From: Selenomonas sp. F0473
GTDB taxonomy: Bacteria; Bacillota; Negativicutes; Selenomonadales; Selenomonadaceae
Assembly: GCF_000315545.1 (NCBI RefSeq)
Contig: NZ_JH992902.1
Span: forward strand, 407,280-471,279
Direction of reading: 5' to 3'
Length of the DNA stretch: 64,000 bases
The notes beneath the pieces were generated by a model. That model was not told the DNA's origin. It was given only the letters and a program-made list of their open reading frames with translations, and searched no databases. The position numbers were made by a program, and so were the translations under genes. Shown here piece after piece: positions 49,022 to 58,092 of the stretch; the stretch's first letter is position 1; each line of letters opens with the position of its first letter.

Positions 49022-49615
49022 TCATTTTTCCAGCTGCCGCGCTAAATACTCGTTGATAGCGGTATCGTAGTCCGCCGTATGGGCAAATGCCTCATGGGCC
49101 AGCCGCATCCGCGTCATGCCGTCCACCGCGCCGTCCTTTGTAATCTTCTCCGCAATCTCGCCGTAGCGCGCGGGATTCGTAATGACCGTAACAAATTTGA
49201 AGTTCTTCGCCGCGGCACGGATCATCGCGGGGCCGCCGATATCGATCTGCTCGACCGCTTCGGCAAGCGTGACGTTCGGATGGGCAACGGTCTCCTTAAA
49301 AGGGTAAAGGTTCACCGCAACAAGATCGATCGGCGTGATTTTCAGTTCGCGCAGCGCCTTCTCATGCGCGCTGTTGCCGCGGACGGCGAGGATTCCGCCG
49401 TGAATCAGCGGATGGAGCGTCTTGACGCGCCCGTCCATGATCTCCGGGAACCCCGTCACATCGCTGACGTAGACGACGGGAATCCCCGCCTCGCGCAGCG
49501 CATTCATCGTTCCTCCCGTAGAGACGATCTCAACGCCCGCCGCATGCAGGCTACGTGCGAATTCTACGACTCCCGTTTTGTCGGATACGCTGATCAAGGC
49601 GCGTTTGATCTTCAT
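49022..49615 (-). CDS. Stand-alone IMP cyclohydrolase (N-terminal PurH domain)
   Basis: Protein of 197 residues that matches only the N-terminal, MGS-like domain of PurH, the part that closes the ring of FAICAR to IMP. It begins with [20 protein letters not shown] and has [22 protein letters not shown] and [16 protein letters not shown], all conserved in that domain. Bifunctional PurH is about 510 residues; here the frame stops cleanly at residue 197 and only ten bases follow before purD, so the AICAR transformylase domain is absent from this locus. The ATG couples to purN through ATGA behind GGAGG. Intact domain, not a decayed gene. Confidence 0.9.
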   Translation of the reverse strand: MKIKRALISVSDKTGVVEFARSLHAAGVEIVSTGGTMNALREAGIPVVYVSDVTGFPEIMDGRVKTLHPLIHGGILAVRGNSAHEKALRELKITPIDLVAVNLYPFKETVAHPNVTLAEAVEQIDIGGPAMIRAAAKNFKFVTVITNPARYGEIAEKITKDGAVDGMTRMRLAHEAFAHTADYDTAINEYLARQLEK

Positions 49616-50244
49616 GATGGTCCTCCTTCATCTGCGGGCAAAATACGTACCGTTCGCCCGTCCGTTTGCAGCCGCCTTTCGGTATAGAGCCGTATCGCTT
49701 CGGGAAAGATGCGATGCTCTTGCTCCAGCACACGGGCGGCCAACGTCTCCTCCGTATCTTCCTCCAATACGGGAACTGCCGCCTGCAAAATGATCGGTCC
49801 CGAGTCCGTCCCCTCGTCCACGAAATGCACGGTGCACCCGCTGACCTTCACGCCGTACGCGAGCGCATCCCGATGCGCGTGCGCGCCCGGGAAACTTGGC
49901 AGCAGAGCGGGATGAATATTGAGGATGCGGCCGGCATAGGCATGCACGAATACCGGAGAAAGGACGCGCATAAAGCCGGCGAGAACGACGAGCGTCACAC
50001 CGCGGCCATGAAGCACGTCGAGCAGCGCGCGCTCAAAAGTCTCTCTATCCGCATATTCTTTGCGGACAACCGCGGCGGCCGGGATCCCCCGCGCCCGCGC
50101 CCGCTCGAGGGCATACGCGTCCGCTTTGTCCGCAATGACGACGGCAATCTCCGCCCCGACGTCCCCGCGCTCAATTGCCTCGATGATGGATGCGAGATTC
50201 GAGCCCCGCCCGGAGCATAGAACGCCGAGCTTCTCCTTAGGCAT
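49612..50244 (-). CDS. purN: Phosphoribosylglycinamide formyltransferase
   Basis: Formyl-tetrahydrofolate-dependent enzyme that formylates GAR, 210 residues from the chosen start. Motifs: [32 protein letters not shown] and [14 protein letters not shown] with the catalytic His and Asp of the family. The frame is open for 16 codons further upstream, but [16 protein letters not shown] fits the family N-terminus and its ATG at 50244 overlaps the purM stop by eight bases. An additional C-terminal stretch of about ten residues is unremarkable. Confidence 0.95.
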   Translation of the reverse strand: MPKEKLGVLCSGRGSNLASIIEAIERGDVGAEIAVVIADKADAYALERARARGIPAAAVVRKEYADRETFERALLDVLHGRGVTLVVLAGFMRVLSPVFVHAYAGRILNIHPALLPSFPGAHAHRDALAYGVKVSGCTVHFVDEGTDSGPIILQAAVPVLEEDTEETLAARVLEQEHRIFPEAIRLYTERRLQTDGRTVRILPADEGGPS

Positions 50245-51286
50245 CGAATACACCGCCCCTAACGACGACTTCGTGTGCGCCTTCGGTAACATGCCCGATG
50301 CGGTATACCCGCTCCCTCTCCTCCGCGAGCCGGGCAGCGATGCGCTCCGCCTCGCCGGGGGAAACGATCAGCACCATGCCGATGCCCATATTAAATGTGC
50401 GGTACATCTCCGTCCGGTCCACATTCCCCCACTTCTGCAATAGGCGGAAAATAGCGGGCATTTCCCACGCGGAAGCGTCGATCTCCGCGCCCATATTTTC
50501 CGGCAAAGCGCGCGGGATATTCTCGTAAAATCCACCGCCCGTAATATGTACCATGCCGTGAATGTCGAACGACCGAATGAGCGGCAGACAGACGCGCGGG
50601 TAGAGCCGCGTCGGGGTCAGCAGTTCTTCGCCGAGCGTCCCGCCAAGTTCCTCGACGTACTCGCCGCCGTTGAACCCCATGCATTCAAAACAGATCTTGC
50701 GCACGAGCGAGTAACCGTTGGAGTGCACCCCGGAGGAGGGAAGTCCGAGCAGAACGTCTCCCGCCCGCACACGATCGCTCGTGATAAGCTTCGAACGCTC
50801 AACGATGCCGACGGAAAAGCCGGCGATATCGTATTCGCCGGCAGGATAAAAGCCCGCCATCTCCGCAGTCTCTCCGCCGATCAGCGCACACCCGGATTCT
50901 CTGCATGCGTTCGCCACGCCCGTCACGACTTCCGCCACCTGCTGCGGAAGGAGTTTGCCGACGGCGAGATAATCAAGGAAAAAGAGCGGCTCCGCCCCCT
51001 GCACGAGGATGTCGTTGACGCACATCGCCACGGCATCCTGCCCGATAGTATCGTGCCGGTTCAGCATAAACGCAAGGCACAGCTTCGTCCCCACGCCGTC
51101 CGTTCCGGAGACGAGCACAGGCTCCTCGTAGTCCTTCATGTTCAGCGCAAACAGTCCGCCGAATCCGCCGAGATCGCCCAGCACTTCCGGGCGATAGGTC
51201 GCGCGGACGCAGTCCTTGATCAATGAGACGGATTTGTTTCCCGCGTCAATATCGACGCCCGCATCGCGGTAGGTCATTTTCTCCAT
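50237..51286 (-). CDS. purM: Phosphoribosylformylglycinamidine cyclo-ligase
   Basis: Makes aminoimidazole ribotide (AIR) from FGAM with ATP. The 349-residue protein shows the family N-terminus TYRDAGVDIDAGNKSV, the substrate segment SGTDGVGTKLCLAF, DAVAMCVNDILVQGAEPLFFLDYLA and GGETAEMAGFY. The order of genes purF-purM-purN is the usual one. The enzyme that makes its substrate FGAM (purL, with or without purQS) is not in this operon, so it must lie elsewhere. Confidence 0.97.
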   Translation of the reverse strand: MEKMTYRDAGVDIDAGNKSVSLIKDCVRATYRPEVLGDLGGFGGLFALNMKDYEEPVLVSGTDGVGTKLCLAFMLNRHDTIGQDAVAMCVNDILVQGAEPLFFLDYLAVGKLLPQQVAEVVTGVANACRESGCALIGGETAEMAGFYPAGEYDIAGFSVGIVERSKLITSDRVRAGDVLLGLPSSGVHSNGYSLVRKICFECMGFNGGEYVEELGGTLGEELLTPTRLYPRVCLPLIRSFDIHGMVHITGGGFYENIPRALPENMGAEIDASAWEMPAIFRLLQKWGNVDRTEMYRTFNMGIGMVLIVSPGEAERIAARLAEERERVYRIGHVTEGAHEVVVRGGVFDA

Positions 51287-51292
51287 CGGCTT

Positions 51293-52744
51293 TTACAGCC
51301 CCCTTTCGCGCTGCGCAATCCGCCGTTGTTCGAGAATGATCTTATCGTCTTCGTCGAGCGCGGCGTCCTCTTCGGGAACAGGGTAGTCGTTGTTGAAACA
51401 GGCATAGCACATGTGATCCGGATTGAGTGCCGGAACGCATTGCCGTAGCCCTTCAATCGAAATAAAATGCAGCGAATCTGCCCCGATAAAGGCACGGATC
51501 TCCTCCACCGTCTTCGTCGCCGAGATGAGCTCCTTGCGCACGGACGTGTCGATACCGTAGTAGCAGGGATCCGTAATCGGCGGGCTGCTGATGCAGACAT
51601 GGATCTCCCGGGCACCCGCATTTCGAAGGAGCCGTACGATCTTCCCGCTCGTCGTCCCGCGTACGATCGAGTCGTCGACCATAATGACGGATTTGCCCGC
51701 AACGACGGAACGTACGGGACTCAGTTTGAGCTTTACGGCGGCGTCGCGCTGCTGCTGCGTCGGCTGGATGAACGTACGCGCGATATAGCGGTTCTTGATC
51801 AGTCCCTCGGCGAACGGAATCCCCGCCTCATAGGCAAAGCCCGTCGCAGCAGTCGTCCCGGAGTCCGGCACGGAGATCACGACGTCCCCGCGGAACCCCG
51901 ACTCACGGGCAAGCACTCTTCCCATCTCAAAACGCGCCGCATGGACACTCTGCCCGTCGATGACGGAGTCCGGACGCGCAAAATAGATATATTCAAAAAT
52001 ACAGGTGGCAACGTCCTCTCCGTTGGAGAACCGGAACGAACGCACGTCTTCCCCATCGATGACGACCATCTCGCCGGGCGCAATATCGCGCACAAAATCC
52101 GCGCCGCTGACCTCAAGGGCGCACGTCTCGGAGGCCAGCACCCAGCTCCCCTCGGGCGTACGCCCGAGGCACAAGGGGCGGAAGCCCTGCGGATCGCGGA
52201 CGCCGATGAGCTTATTCTCCGTCATGATGGTGAGGCAGAACGCGCCCCGCACCGTTTTTACAGCCTCTAGGATGCGGTCTTCTATCGTCCGACACTGCGA
52301 GCGCGCGATGAGATGAACGAAGACTTCGGAGTCGATCGTCGTCTGAAAAACCGTCCCCTTGTCCTCGAGTTCACGTCGAATGATCGCGGCATTCGTCAGA
52401 TCCCCGTTATGGGCAAGCGCAAGCGCCCCGCCCGCATAGTTGACGCGGAGGGGCTGCGCATTGGCGGCGAGGCTGAACCCCGTCGTCGCGTAACGGACAT
52501 GTCCGATGGCGATCTTGGCATTGTCAAGATGCGGAAGCTGCTCGCGGAACACTTCGCTGACGAGGCCCATGCCTTTTTTGACATCGATCCAAGAACCGTC
52601 GGTGAGCGCTATGCCCGCACTTTCCTGTCCTCTATGCTGGAGCGCAAAAAGACCGAGATATGTCATCTCCGAGACCGATTCCGTCCGGGAATAGACCCCG
52701 TAGATGCCGCACTCTTCCTTCCATTTCGGCTCTTTTTCGTACAT
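51293..52744 (-). CDS. purF: Amidophosphoribosyltransferase
   Basis: Committed step of purine synthesis: PRPP plus glutamine to phosphoribosylamine. The 483 residues start with an 11-residue propeptide (ending KWKEE), whose removal exposes C12 of CGIYGVYS as the nucleophile. The glutaminase part has GHVRYATTG, and the PRTase loop is VIMVDDSIVRGTTSGK. A C-terminal DHMCYACFNNDYPVPE segment contains cysteines seen in the iron-sulfur (Bacillus-type) enzymes, so an iron-sulfur form is likely. It follows purC by five bases. Confidence 0.97.
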   Translation of the reverse strand: MYEKEPKWKEECGIYGVYSRTESVSEMTYLGLFALQHRGQESAGIALTDGSWIDVKKGMGLVSEVFREQLPHLDNAKIAIGHVRYATTGFSLAANAQPLRVNYAGGALALAHNGDLTNAAIIRRELEDKGTVFQTTIDSEVFVHLIARSQCRTIEDRILEAVKTVRGAFCLTIMTENKLIGVRDPQGFRPLCLGRTPEGSWVLASETCALEVSGADFVRDIAPGEMVVIDGEDVRSFRFSNGEDVATCIFEYIYFARPDSVIDGQSVHAARFEMGRVLARESGFRGDVVISVPDSGTTAATGFAYEAGIPFAEGLIKNRYIARTFIQPTQQQRDAAVKLKLSPVRSVVAGKSVIMVDDSIVRGTTSGKIVRLLRNAGAREIHVCISSPPITDPCYYGIDTSVRKELISATKTVEEIRAFIGADSLHFISIEGLRQCVPALNPDHMCYACFNNDYPVPEEDAALDEDDKIILEQRRIAQRERGL

Positions 52745-52749
52745 TACTC

Positions 52750-53463
52750 TTATGCTTCTCCCGTCAGCCTGTGAAGCATTTCTTTATAGGCGTCCTCCAC
52801 GTTGCCGAGATCGCGGCGGAAACGGTCCTTGTCGAGTTTTTCTTTGGTATCGCTGTCCCAAAAACGGCAGTTATCCGGCGAGATTTCGTCCGCAAGGATA
52901 ATCTTGCCCGCCGCGTCTTTACCGAACTCGAGTTTAAAGTCAATGAGGTCGACGCGTTTCGTCTTAAGAAACTTCGTCAAAATATCGTCGACCTTGAGCG
53001 ATACGCGCTCAATCTCGTCGAGTTCCGCGTCCGTCGCGATCTTCATCGCGCGGATATGGTAGCGGTTGAGCATCGGGTCGCCGAGATCATCGTTTTTATA
53101 GCAGTATTCAATGACGGGGAACGGCATGGGAACGCCTTCCGCAAGGCCGAGCCGCTGTGCAAGCGAACCGGCGGCCACGTTGCGGACGATCACTTCAAGC
53201 GGGATCATCGTCAGCTTCTTAACGAGCATCTCGCGCGCGCTCGGCATAGAGACGTAGTGATGCGCAACGCCCTCCTTTCCAAGCAGGTCGAAAAAGAACG
53301 CCGTCATCTTATTGTTCATGACGCCTTTCCCCGCGATGGTTCCCTTCTTCGCGCCGTTTCCTGCCGTCGCGTCATCCTTATAGTAGACGAGATATTCGTC
53401 CGGGCGATCCGTCGCATAGATAATCTTTGCCTTGCCCTCATAAAGAGCTTCTTTCCGCTCCAT
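52750..53463 (-). CDS. purC: Phosphoribosylaminoimidazole-succinocarboxamide synthase
   Basis: SAICAR synthase of 237 residues, which couples aspartate to CAIR with ATP. It opens with the family motif LYEGKAKIIYATD and includes the loop DDATAGNGAKKGTI, the signature LPLEVIVRNVAAGSL-type stretch (IPLEVIVRNVAAGSLAQR) and FKLEFG. Length is normal. It lies 51 bases after purE in the same direction. Confidence 0.97.
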   Translation of the reverse strand: MERKEALYEGKAKIIYATDRPDEYLVYYKDDATAGNGAKKGTIAGKGVMNNKMTAFFFDLLGKEGVAHHYVSMPSAREMLVKKLTMIPLEVIVRNVAAGSLAQRLGLAEGVPMPFPVIEYCYKNDDLGDPMLNRYHIRAMKIATDAELDEIERVSLKVDDILTKFLKTKRVDLIDFKLEFGKDAAGKIILADEISPDNCRFWDSDTKEKLDKDRFRRDLGNVEDAYKEMLHRLTGEA

Positions 53464-53514
53464 TACAGCCTGCCTTTCATCATGCCATTCGCCATACGCC
53501 GCAGCCCGTCAATT

Positions 53515-54003
53515 TTAGAGCTGTGCCACGACGCGCGCCGCTTTTGCCTCAATGTCCAGAACCATCTTTTCTCGATAGTCCATCAATGCCTTTGCAATCG
53601 CGGCGTCATGTACCGCGAGAATCTCCGCGGCAAATATCGCGGCGTTCTTTGCGCCGTTGACCGCCATCGACGCCACGGGTACGCCGGAGGGCATCTGCAC
53701 AGTACTGAGCAGCGCGTCCATGCCGTTCAGCGGCGTCGCGTTCACGGGAATGCCGATGACGGGCTTAATCGTATAACTCGCCACAACGCCCGCGAGATGC
53801 GCCGCCGCCCCCGCCGCAATAATGAATGCCGCGAACTCCTTCTTGTGGTCGGCTTCCAGGACAAAATCACGAACAAGCGACGGCGTCCGATGCGCCGAGG
53901 CAACCTTCACCACCGGCTCAATACCGAACTGCTTCAAAAGCTCGACGGCCGGCTTCAGGATCGGCCAGTCGGAATCGCTTCCCATCAGTACTGCAACCTT
54001 CAT
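53515..54003 (-). CDS. purE: N5-carboxyaminoimidazole ribonucleotide mutase
   Basis: Class I PurE of 162 residues, which moves the carboxyl group of N5-CAIR. Signature pieces are [25 protein letters not shown] and [16 protein letters not shown]. First gene of the pur operon. The ATG is preceded by AAGGAG, and the promoter places the transcript start only about 15 bases upstream, leaving no room for a purine riboswitch. The partner purK, needed to make N5-CAIR, is not present in the window. Confidence 0.97.
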   Translation of the reverse strand: MKVAVLMGSDSDWPILKPAVELLKQFGIEPVVKVASAHRTPSLVRDFVLEADHKKEFAAFIIAAGAAAHLAGVVASYTIKPVIGIPVNATPLNGMDALLSTVQMPSGVPVASMAVNGAKNAAIFAAEILAVHDAAIAKALMDYREKMVLDIEAKAARVVAQL

Positions 54004-54024
54004 TTTACCATCTCCTTAGGCTCT

Positions 54025-54053
54025 ATGATAACGAGATTTTTCCGGCATGTCAA
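54025..54053 (-). promoter_or_regulatory. Promoter of the pur operon
   Basis: Minus strand TTGACA (54053-54048), 17 bases, TATCAT (54030-54025). No purine riboswitch or obvious PurR-type dyad is seen nearby. Confidence 0.8.
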
Positions 54054-54059
54054 TAGAAT

Positions 54060-54091
54060 GCAAAAAGGACTGCCGGCAATGCGGCAGTCCT
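54060..54091 (-). terminator. Terminator after cheV
   Basis: Nine-pair stem (54083-54091 with 54066-54074) followed on the minus strand by TTTTT. Confidence 0.88.
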
Positions 54092-54102
54092 CGGAGATGG
54101 TC

Positions 54103-55053
54103 TTAATGTTCGTCGGCGGTATCGTGAAGCGGCTCGCCGAAGACGAGCGTATCGATGAGATCGATGAGCTGGTTGATCTCCGGTTTGGAAACCTGGCCGG
54201 AAGCGCCGAGGCTGTCCCCCTTGCGCCTCATCTCTTCGCTGATGAGAGAGGAGAAGAGCACGAGCGGAACCTCGCCGAGACGGTTGTCCTCGCGCACGAG
54301 CTTGAGCAGACGGTGCCCGTCCATCTTCGGCATCTCGATATCGGAGATGATGATGCGCACATGGTTCTCGATGGGGCCGTTCTTGCGGGCAAGATCCTGC
54401 AGATAGTCCCATGCGTCCTGACCGTTGCCGAAGTCGCGGATAAATTTATATCCCGCTTCATGCAGCGTGGAGACCAAGAGGTCGCGGAGCAGCTTCGAGT
54501 CCTCGGCGACGACGACATGCGCCGTGCCGCGCTTGGATTTTGCGCCTTGGTTTGCCTCGGTAACCGTCGTGAGCTTCTGATTGATCTCGGGATTGATCTC
54601 GGCGATGATCGTCTCGAAGTCGAGCAGGAGGACGATGCGGTCCTCCATCTTGATGATGCCGACGACACGCGAGCCCTCGCCGACGTTCGGCGCCGGCTCC
54701 ATGTTCTTCCACGAAATGCGGTGAATGCGGTAGACGCTCCCGACAAGGAAACCGATATCGTAGTTGTTGATCTCGGTAACGATGATGTTCTGAAGTTCGT
54801 CCTCCGTTTGGAGATTGAGGCAGCGCGCCATGTTCACCAGCGGAATCGCCTTGCCGCGCAGGGTGAACAGGCCGTCCACATAGGGATGCGCCTCCGGCAT
54901 TGCGGTAACCGGCGCACGCGTGATGACCTCCCGCACTTTGGCGACGTTGATGCCGTAGTTCACCTTCCCTATGCTGAACTCGACAATCTCAAATTCGTTC
55001 GTCCCTGTCTCAAGCAGGATACCTTTTTTTTCTTCCGTAACCGTATCTGCCAT
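54103..55053 (-). CDS. cheV: Chemotaxis protein CheV (CheW domain plus receiver)
   Basis: Couples chemoreceptors to CheA and takes part in adaptation. The 316 residues hold a CheW domain (about 20-155, with YGINVAKVREVI and LRGKAIPLVNMARCL) and a response-regulator receiver domain (about 177-305). The receiver has acidic E184/D185, phosphoacceptor D238 in SDIEMPKMDG and a conserved Lys in VSKPE. It stands alone between the pur operon and cvfB with its own terminator. The 90 bases upstream show no promoter I would name. It indicates a motile cell, although no flagellar genes are in view. Confidence 0.95.
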   Translation of the reverse strand: MADTVTEEKKGILLETGTNEFEIVEFSIGKVNYGINVAKVREVITRAPVTAMPEAHPYVDGLFTLRGKAIPLVNMARCLNLQTEDELQNIIVTEINNYDIGFLVGSVYRIHRISWKNMEPAPNVGEGSRVVGIIKMEDRIVLLLDFETIIAEINPEINQKLTTVTEANQGAKSKRGTAHVVVAEDSKLLRDLLVSTLHEAGYKFIRDFGNGQDAWDYLQDLARKNGPIENHVRIIISDIEMPKMDGHRLLKLVREDNRLGEVPLVLFSSLISEEMRRKGDSLGASGQVSKPEINQLIDLIDTLVFGEPLHDTADEH

Positions 55054-55143
55054 TTATTTCTCTCCCCCATACCTGTAAACATTGTTTGCTAAAGTTTCTA
55101 TTCGCCCTTTGGAAAAAAATTCCTCCCCGTCTCATAAAATTTT

Positions 55144-56055
55144 CTAAGAATTTTTCTTCCCATCGGATAAATAGGTCCATCCGTCCCGCTGCGTGATGCG
55201 GCCTTCCTTCAGCAAGCGTCCCAATGCGCGTTTAAATGCGGCCTTGCTGATGTGAAAGCGGTCGCGGATCACCTCGGGCGAGGTCGCGTCGGTATAGGGC
55301 ATCTTACCGTCGTGCGCCTTGAGCAGCGCAAATATCGCGTCCGCATCCTCCGACTGCGCGATTTCTTTCGGCGGGCGCAGCGACGCGTTTAGCCTGCCGT
55401 CCTCGCGGAGATAAGTTACGCGGACCGTGAGCCGCTCGCCGACACGCGGCCGCCGGGAGATCTCCTTATGATCGATAAACGCGATGTGGCGCTCATCAGT
55501 GAATACGAATGCGCCGCGGTCGGTGATATTGTAAACGGACCCCGTCAGTTGATCTCCGACACGTACGCCCTCCGCGGGCCGGGAAGCGCGGCGCAGTTCG
55601 TCTTCAACCTCCATGGTTACGGCGAGACGACCGGATTTATCCGTATAGAGTTTCGCCCAGACCGTTTCTCCGATTTTCGGCCTCCCGCGCATACCGGCAT
55701 AAGGCAGAAAGATGCCGCGTTCCGCCCCGACGTCGAGGAACGCCCCCTCCTTCGTCACATTGATCACGCGCAGGCGCGCGACCTGTCCCTCCGCCATCTG
55801 CGGCGTACGCATACTTGCGGTGAGACGCCGCTTTGGATCGAGATAAAGAAATACGCGGACGCGGTCGCCGACCTTCACAGGCGCCGTCTGCTGCAAGATA
55901 TGCAGCAGGATATCGTCGTTCGTATTCCCCGTCTCCGCATCGAGAAACAGCCCCTGTTCGCTTTCGCGCACGGCGCGCAGCTCGGCCACTTGGCTCGGTC
56001 CGTACCGCTTGCGTCGCGGCGGGCGTACGGCGCATTTTCCCGTTTCGTCCTGCAT
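55144..56055 (-). CDS. cvfB: CvfB family S1-like RNA-binding protein
   Basis: Cytoplasmic protein of 303 residues with three S1-like OB folds and a C-terminal winged-helix domain (SPEVIRDRFHISKAAFKRALGRLLKEGRI), the architecture of CvfB/YitL. S1-type stretches include GAFLDVGAERGIFLPY and GAFVFTDERHIAFIDHKE. In Staphylococcus the family affects virulence gene expression; its general role is unknown. AGGA precedes the ATG. It is the last gene of the rplU-to-cvfB cluster, six bases after rsfS. Confidence 0.92.
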   Translation of the reverse strand: MQDETGKCAVRPPRRKRYGPSQVAELRAVRESEQGLFLDAETGNTNDDILLHILQQTAPVKVGDRVRVFLYLDPKRRLTASMRTPQMAEGQVARLRVINVTKEGAFLDVGAERGIFLPYAGMRGRPKIGETVWAKLYTDKSGRLAVTMEVEDELRRASRPAEGVRVGDQLTGSVYNITDRGAFVFTDERHIAFIDHKEISRRPRVGERLTVRVTYLREDGRLNASLRPPKEIAQSEDADAIFALLKAHDGKMPYTDATSPEVIRDRFHISKAAFKRALGRLLKEGRITQRDGWTYLSDGKKNS

Positions 56056-56061
56056 GAACGT

Positions 56062-56406
56062 CTATTCCTCGTACGGCGTCAGCTGCGCGTCGCCCCACAG
56101 CCGTTCGAGCGCGTAGTACTCCCGCGCTTCCTGCTGAAAAATATGCGCGACCGTATCGCCGTAGTCCAGCAGTACCCACTCGCCTTCGCGATATCCTTCT
56201 TTATGGAGGAAGGAGACGCCCGCTTCTTCCAGTTTTTCCTCAATATTGTCTACGATCGCACGCACCTGCGTCGCGGTGTTTGCGGAGCAAATGACGAAAT
56301 AATCGTTGGTCGACATCAGTCCCCGCATGTCCATCGTCACGATGTCGCGCGCCTTCTTTTCATCGGCCGCCCTGCAGATCGCGCGGCATTTTTCCTGCTC
56401 GGTCAA
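56062..56406 (-). CDS. rsfS: Ribosomal silencing factor RsfS
   Basis: Binds L14 on the 50S subunit and blocks subunit joining in starvation. About 115 residues with family segments ARDIVTMDMRGLMSTNDYFVICSANTATQV and EGEWVLLDYGDTVAHIFQQEAREYYALERLWGDA. The open frame is longer upstream. An ATG at 56412 sits one base after AGGAGG, too close to use it, whereas TTG at 56406 is seven bases away; I take the TTG, but the two differ by only two codons. nadD, yqeK and an LCP gene precede it, a common order in Firmicutes. Confidence 0.93.
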   Translation of the reverse strand: MTEQEKCRAICRAADEKKARDIVTMDMRGLMSTNDYFVICSANTATQVRAIVDNIEEKLEEAGVSFLHKEGYREGEWVLLDYGDTVAHIFQQEAREYYALERLWGDAQLTPYEE

Positions 56407-56417
56407 ATTCATTCCTC

Positions 56418-57473
56418 CTACTGATTTGCCCCTGCCGCCTCTTCCGGCGGGAAAAGTTCCCGTATGACGGCATCCGTCGCAGCACGGTCCATGATCCACA
56501 CGGTATCGTCGTCCCGGGAGAAATTCCCCGGCAGCATAATGGTGCGCGGCGGTTCCGCGCTTAGTTTCCGAATAACATTGCCGATATGCATGGAGTCAAA
56601 GAGCTCTGCGCTCGTCGTAACATCCCGCTTCAAAATATCGGCAATCTCCGGAATTTTAGGCAGCGTGTCCACGCGCAGCAGCTTAGCATAGAACGCTTTG
56701 ACAAATTTCTGCTGCCGCTGCGTACGCCCGAGATCGCCGAGATCCCCGCTGCGGTAGCGCAGATAATGCTCCGCCCCGACGCCGTCAAGATGGCGGTACC
56801 CCTGCCGCATATGGATGGCAAGACCGGATTCCGGATCGTCATAGTCCATATCCTGCTCGACATAGAGATCAATACCGCCGACGGCATCCACGATCCGCGC
56901 AAAGGTATCGAGATCGATCACAACGTACTGATGAATAGAGATATCAAACATCCGGTTGATCGTCCGCACCATGAGCGGCGCCCCGCCTACGGCATAGACG
57001 TTGGAAAGCCGCGTTTCCCCCTTATCCTGCGCCATCTGCACCCATGTGTCGCGCGGAATATTGAGCAGGCGCACCTTCCCCGTTGCATTTTCAAGACTAA
57101 CCAGCAGAATCGCATCCGCGCGCTTTTCCGCCGTATTGTCCGCATTCACCGCATCATCAAGGCCGAGCACGAGGACGTTCGTATAGCCGTCGAAACGCAC
57201 GTCCACCGCGCCGCGGTTCTCCTCCTGACGGACAAGATACGCCTCGTACATATCTCGTATGTCACGGTATGCCTGAACGCCCCATCCGATCAAATAATAG
57301 CCCGCGACCGTAACGCCGATGAGGAGCGCCATTGTAAAGATCAGGCGGAAGAACCCGCGGAAAAACGCCAAGCGGCGGCGCCGTCTGCGCTGACTGCGCC
57401 GTCTCTCTATATTCTCACGCGAGCTTTCGCGCGCCAACTGCGCCGCAAGTTCCTCCGCATCATATTCCGACAT
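56418..57473 (-). CDS. LytR-CpsA-Psr (LCP) family cell envelope protein
   Basis: Membrane-anchored protein of 351 residues. A cytoplasmic Arg-rich stretch (residues 24-36) is followed by one membrane span (about 41-63) and an extracytoplasmic LCP domain with VLVLGLDD, KRADAILLVSLEN, LNIPRDTWV, LSNVYAVGG and the Arg-rich RTQRQQKFVKAF. LCP enzymes transfer undecaprenyl-linked polymers to peptidoglycan. What is attached in a diderm Firmicute is not established. GAGAGGA lies before the ATG at 57473. It sits between yqeK and rsfS, a frequent placement. Confidence 0.92.
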   Translation of the reverse strand: MSEYDAEELAAQLARESSRENIERRRSQRRRRRRLAFFRGFFRLIFTMALLIGVTVAGYYLIGWGVQAYRDIRDMYEAYLVRQEENRGAVDVRFDGYTNVLVLGLDDAVNADNTAEKRADAILLVSLENATGKVRLLNIPRDTWVQMAQDKGETRLSNVYAVGGAPLMVRTINRMFDISIHQYVVIDLDTFARIVDAVGGIDLYVEQDMDYDDPESGLAIHMRQGYRHLDGVGAEHYLRYRSGDLGDLGRTQRQQKFVKAFYAKLLRVDTLPKIPEIADILKRDVTTSAELFDSMHIGNVIRKLSAEPPRTIMLPGNFSRDDDTVWIMDRAATDAVIRELFPPEEAAGANQ

Positions 57474-57510
57474 TACTTCGTCCTCTCCCCCGGCGTCATA
57501 AAGCAAAACG

Positions 57511-58092
57511 CTACCGCTTCCCCAAAATCAGCTCGTTTCGCGCGGCAATCGTATCCGGATGAAGGAGGCCTCCCTTCTGTATAACGAACCGAACGGACTC
57601 CGTCAGCCCGGCCAGCACCATCTCGTCGAGCGAGGCCGTACGTGCGAGTTCACGCAGTTTTTCCACCTCGGGATAAGCTCTTGACGGCTCGATCATATCC
57701 GCAAAATAAACGATCTTATCAAGCGCGGTCATATTCTCCCCGCCGACCGTATGCCGCCAAACGGCTTGGGCGACGACCGCGTCGTCGACGCCGTAGACCT
57801 CATAGATGAGGTATGCGCCGACATAGGCGTGCAGCAGCAGCGGCATCGCAGCCTCGATCTTCCCGACGGGGATCCCGCGCCGCCGCGCCTCCGCCGGAAG
57901 CTGCGCCGTCTCATACGCACGCGCGCAGTCGTGCAGGAGCCCCGCAACGCGCGCCCGCTCCTCATTCATGCCGAAGCGCCGTGCGAGCGCGGCGGCCGTG
58001 TCCGCCACACCGAGCGAATGTCGGTAGCGGCCGGGGCTGAGCCGCTGCTCCAAAATCGCCCGCATTTCGTCATAGCTCTTCGTGATGGGCAC
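57511..58092 (-). CDS. yqeK: HD domain phosphohydrolase YqeK
   Basis: HD-domain protein of 193 residues with H25 in HSLGVA and the HD pair H54-D55 in LLHDCAR, then LLLHAYVGA and ALDKIVYFADMIEPSR. The family is known to hydrolyse diadenosine tetraphosphate to ADP. The reading frame is open for a further 88 codons upstream, but that stretch is the Arg/Ser-rich shadow of nadD. GGGGG seven bases before the GTG at 58092 fixes the start. It overlaps the end of nadD by 23 bases. Confidence 0.93.
   Translation of the reverse strand: MPITKSYDEMRAILEQRLSPGRYRHSLGVADTAAALARRFGMNEERARVAGLLHDCARAYETAQLPAEARRRGIPVGKIEAAMPLLLHAYVGAYLIYEVYGVDDAVVAQAVWRHTVGGENMTALDKIVYFADMIEPSRAYPEVEKLRELARTASLDEMVLAGLTESVRFVIQKGGLLHPDTIAARNELILGKR

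Noticed and set aside
52660-55092. 810-residue plus-strand frame spanning purC, purE and cheV
   Set aside because: It runs across three real genes, their intergenic terminator and promoter; composition is typical of an antisense shadow.
56413-56499. 29-residue Cys/Gly-rich extension of RsfS
   Set aside because: Shadow of the LCP gene end; strong AGGAGG lies after it.
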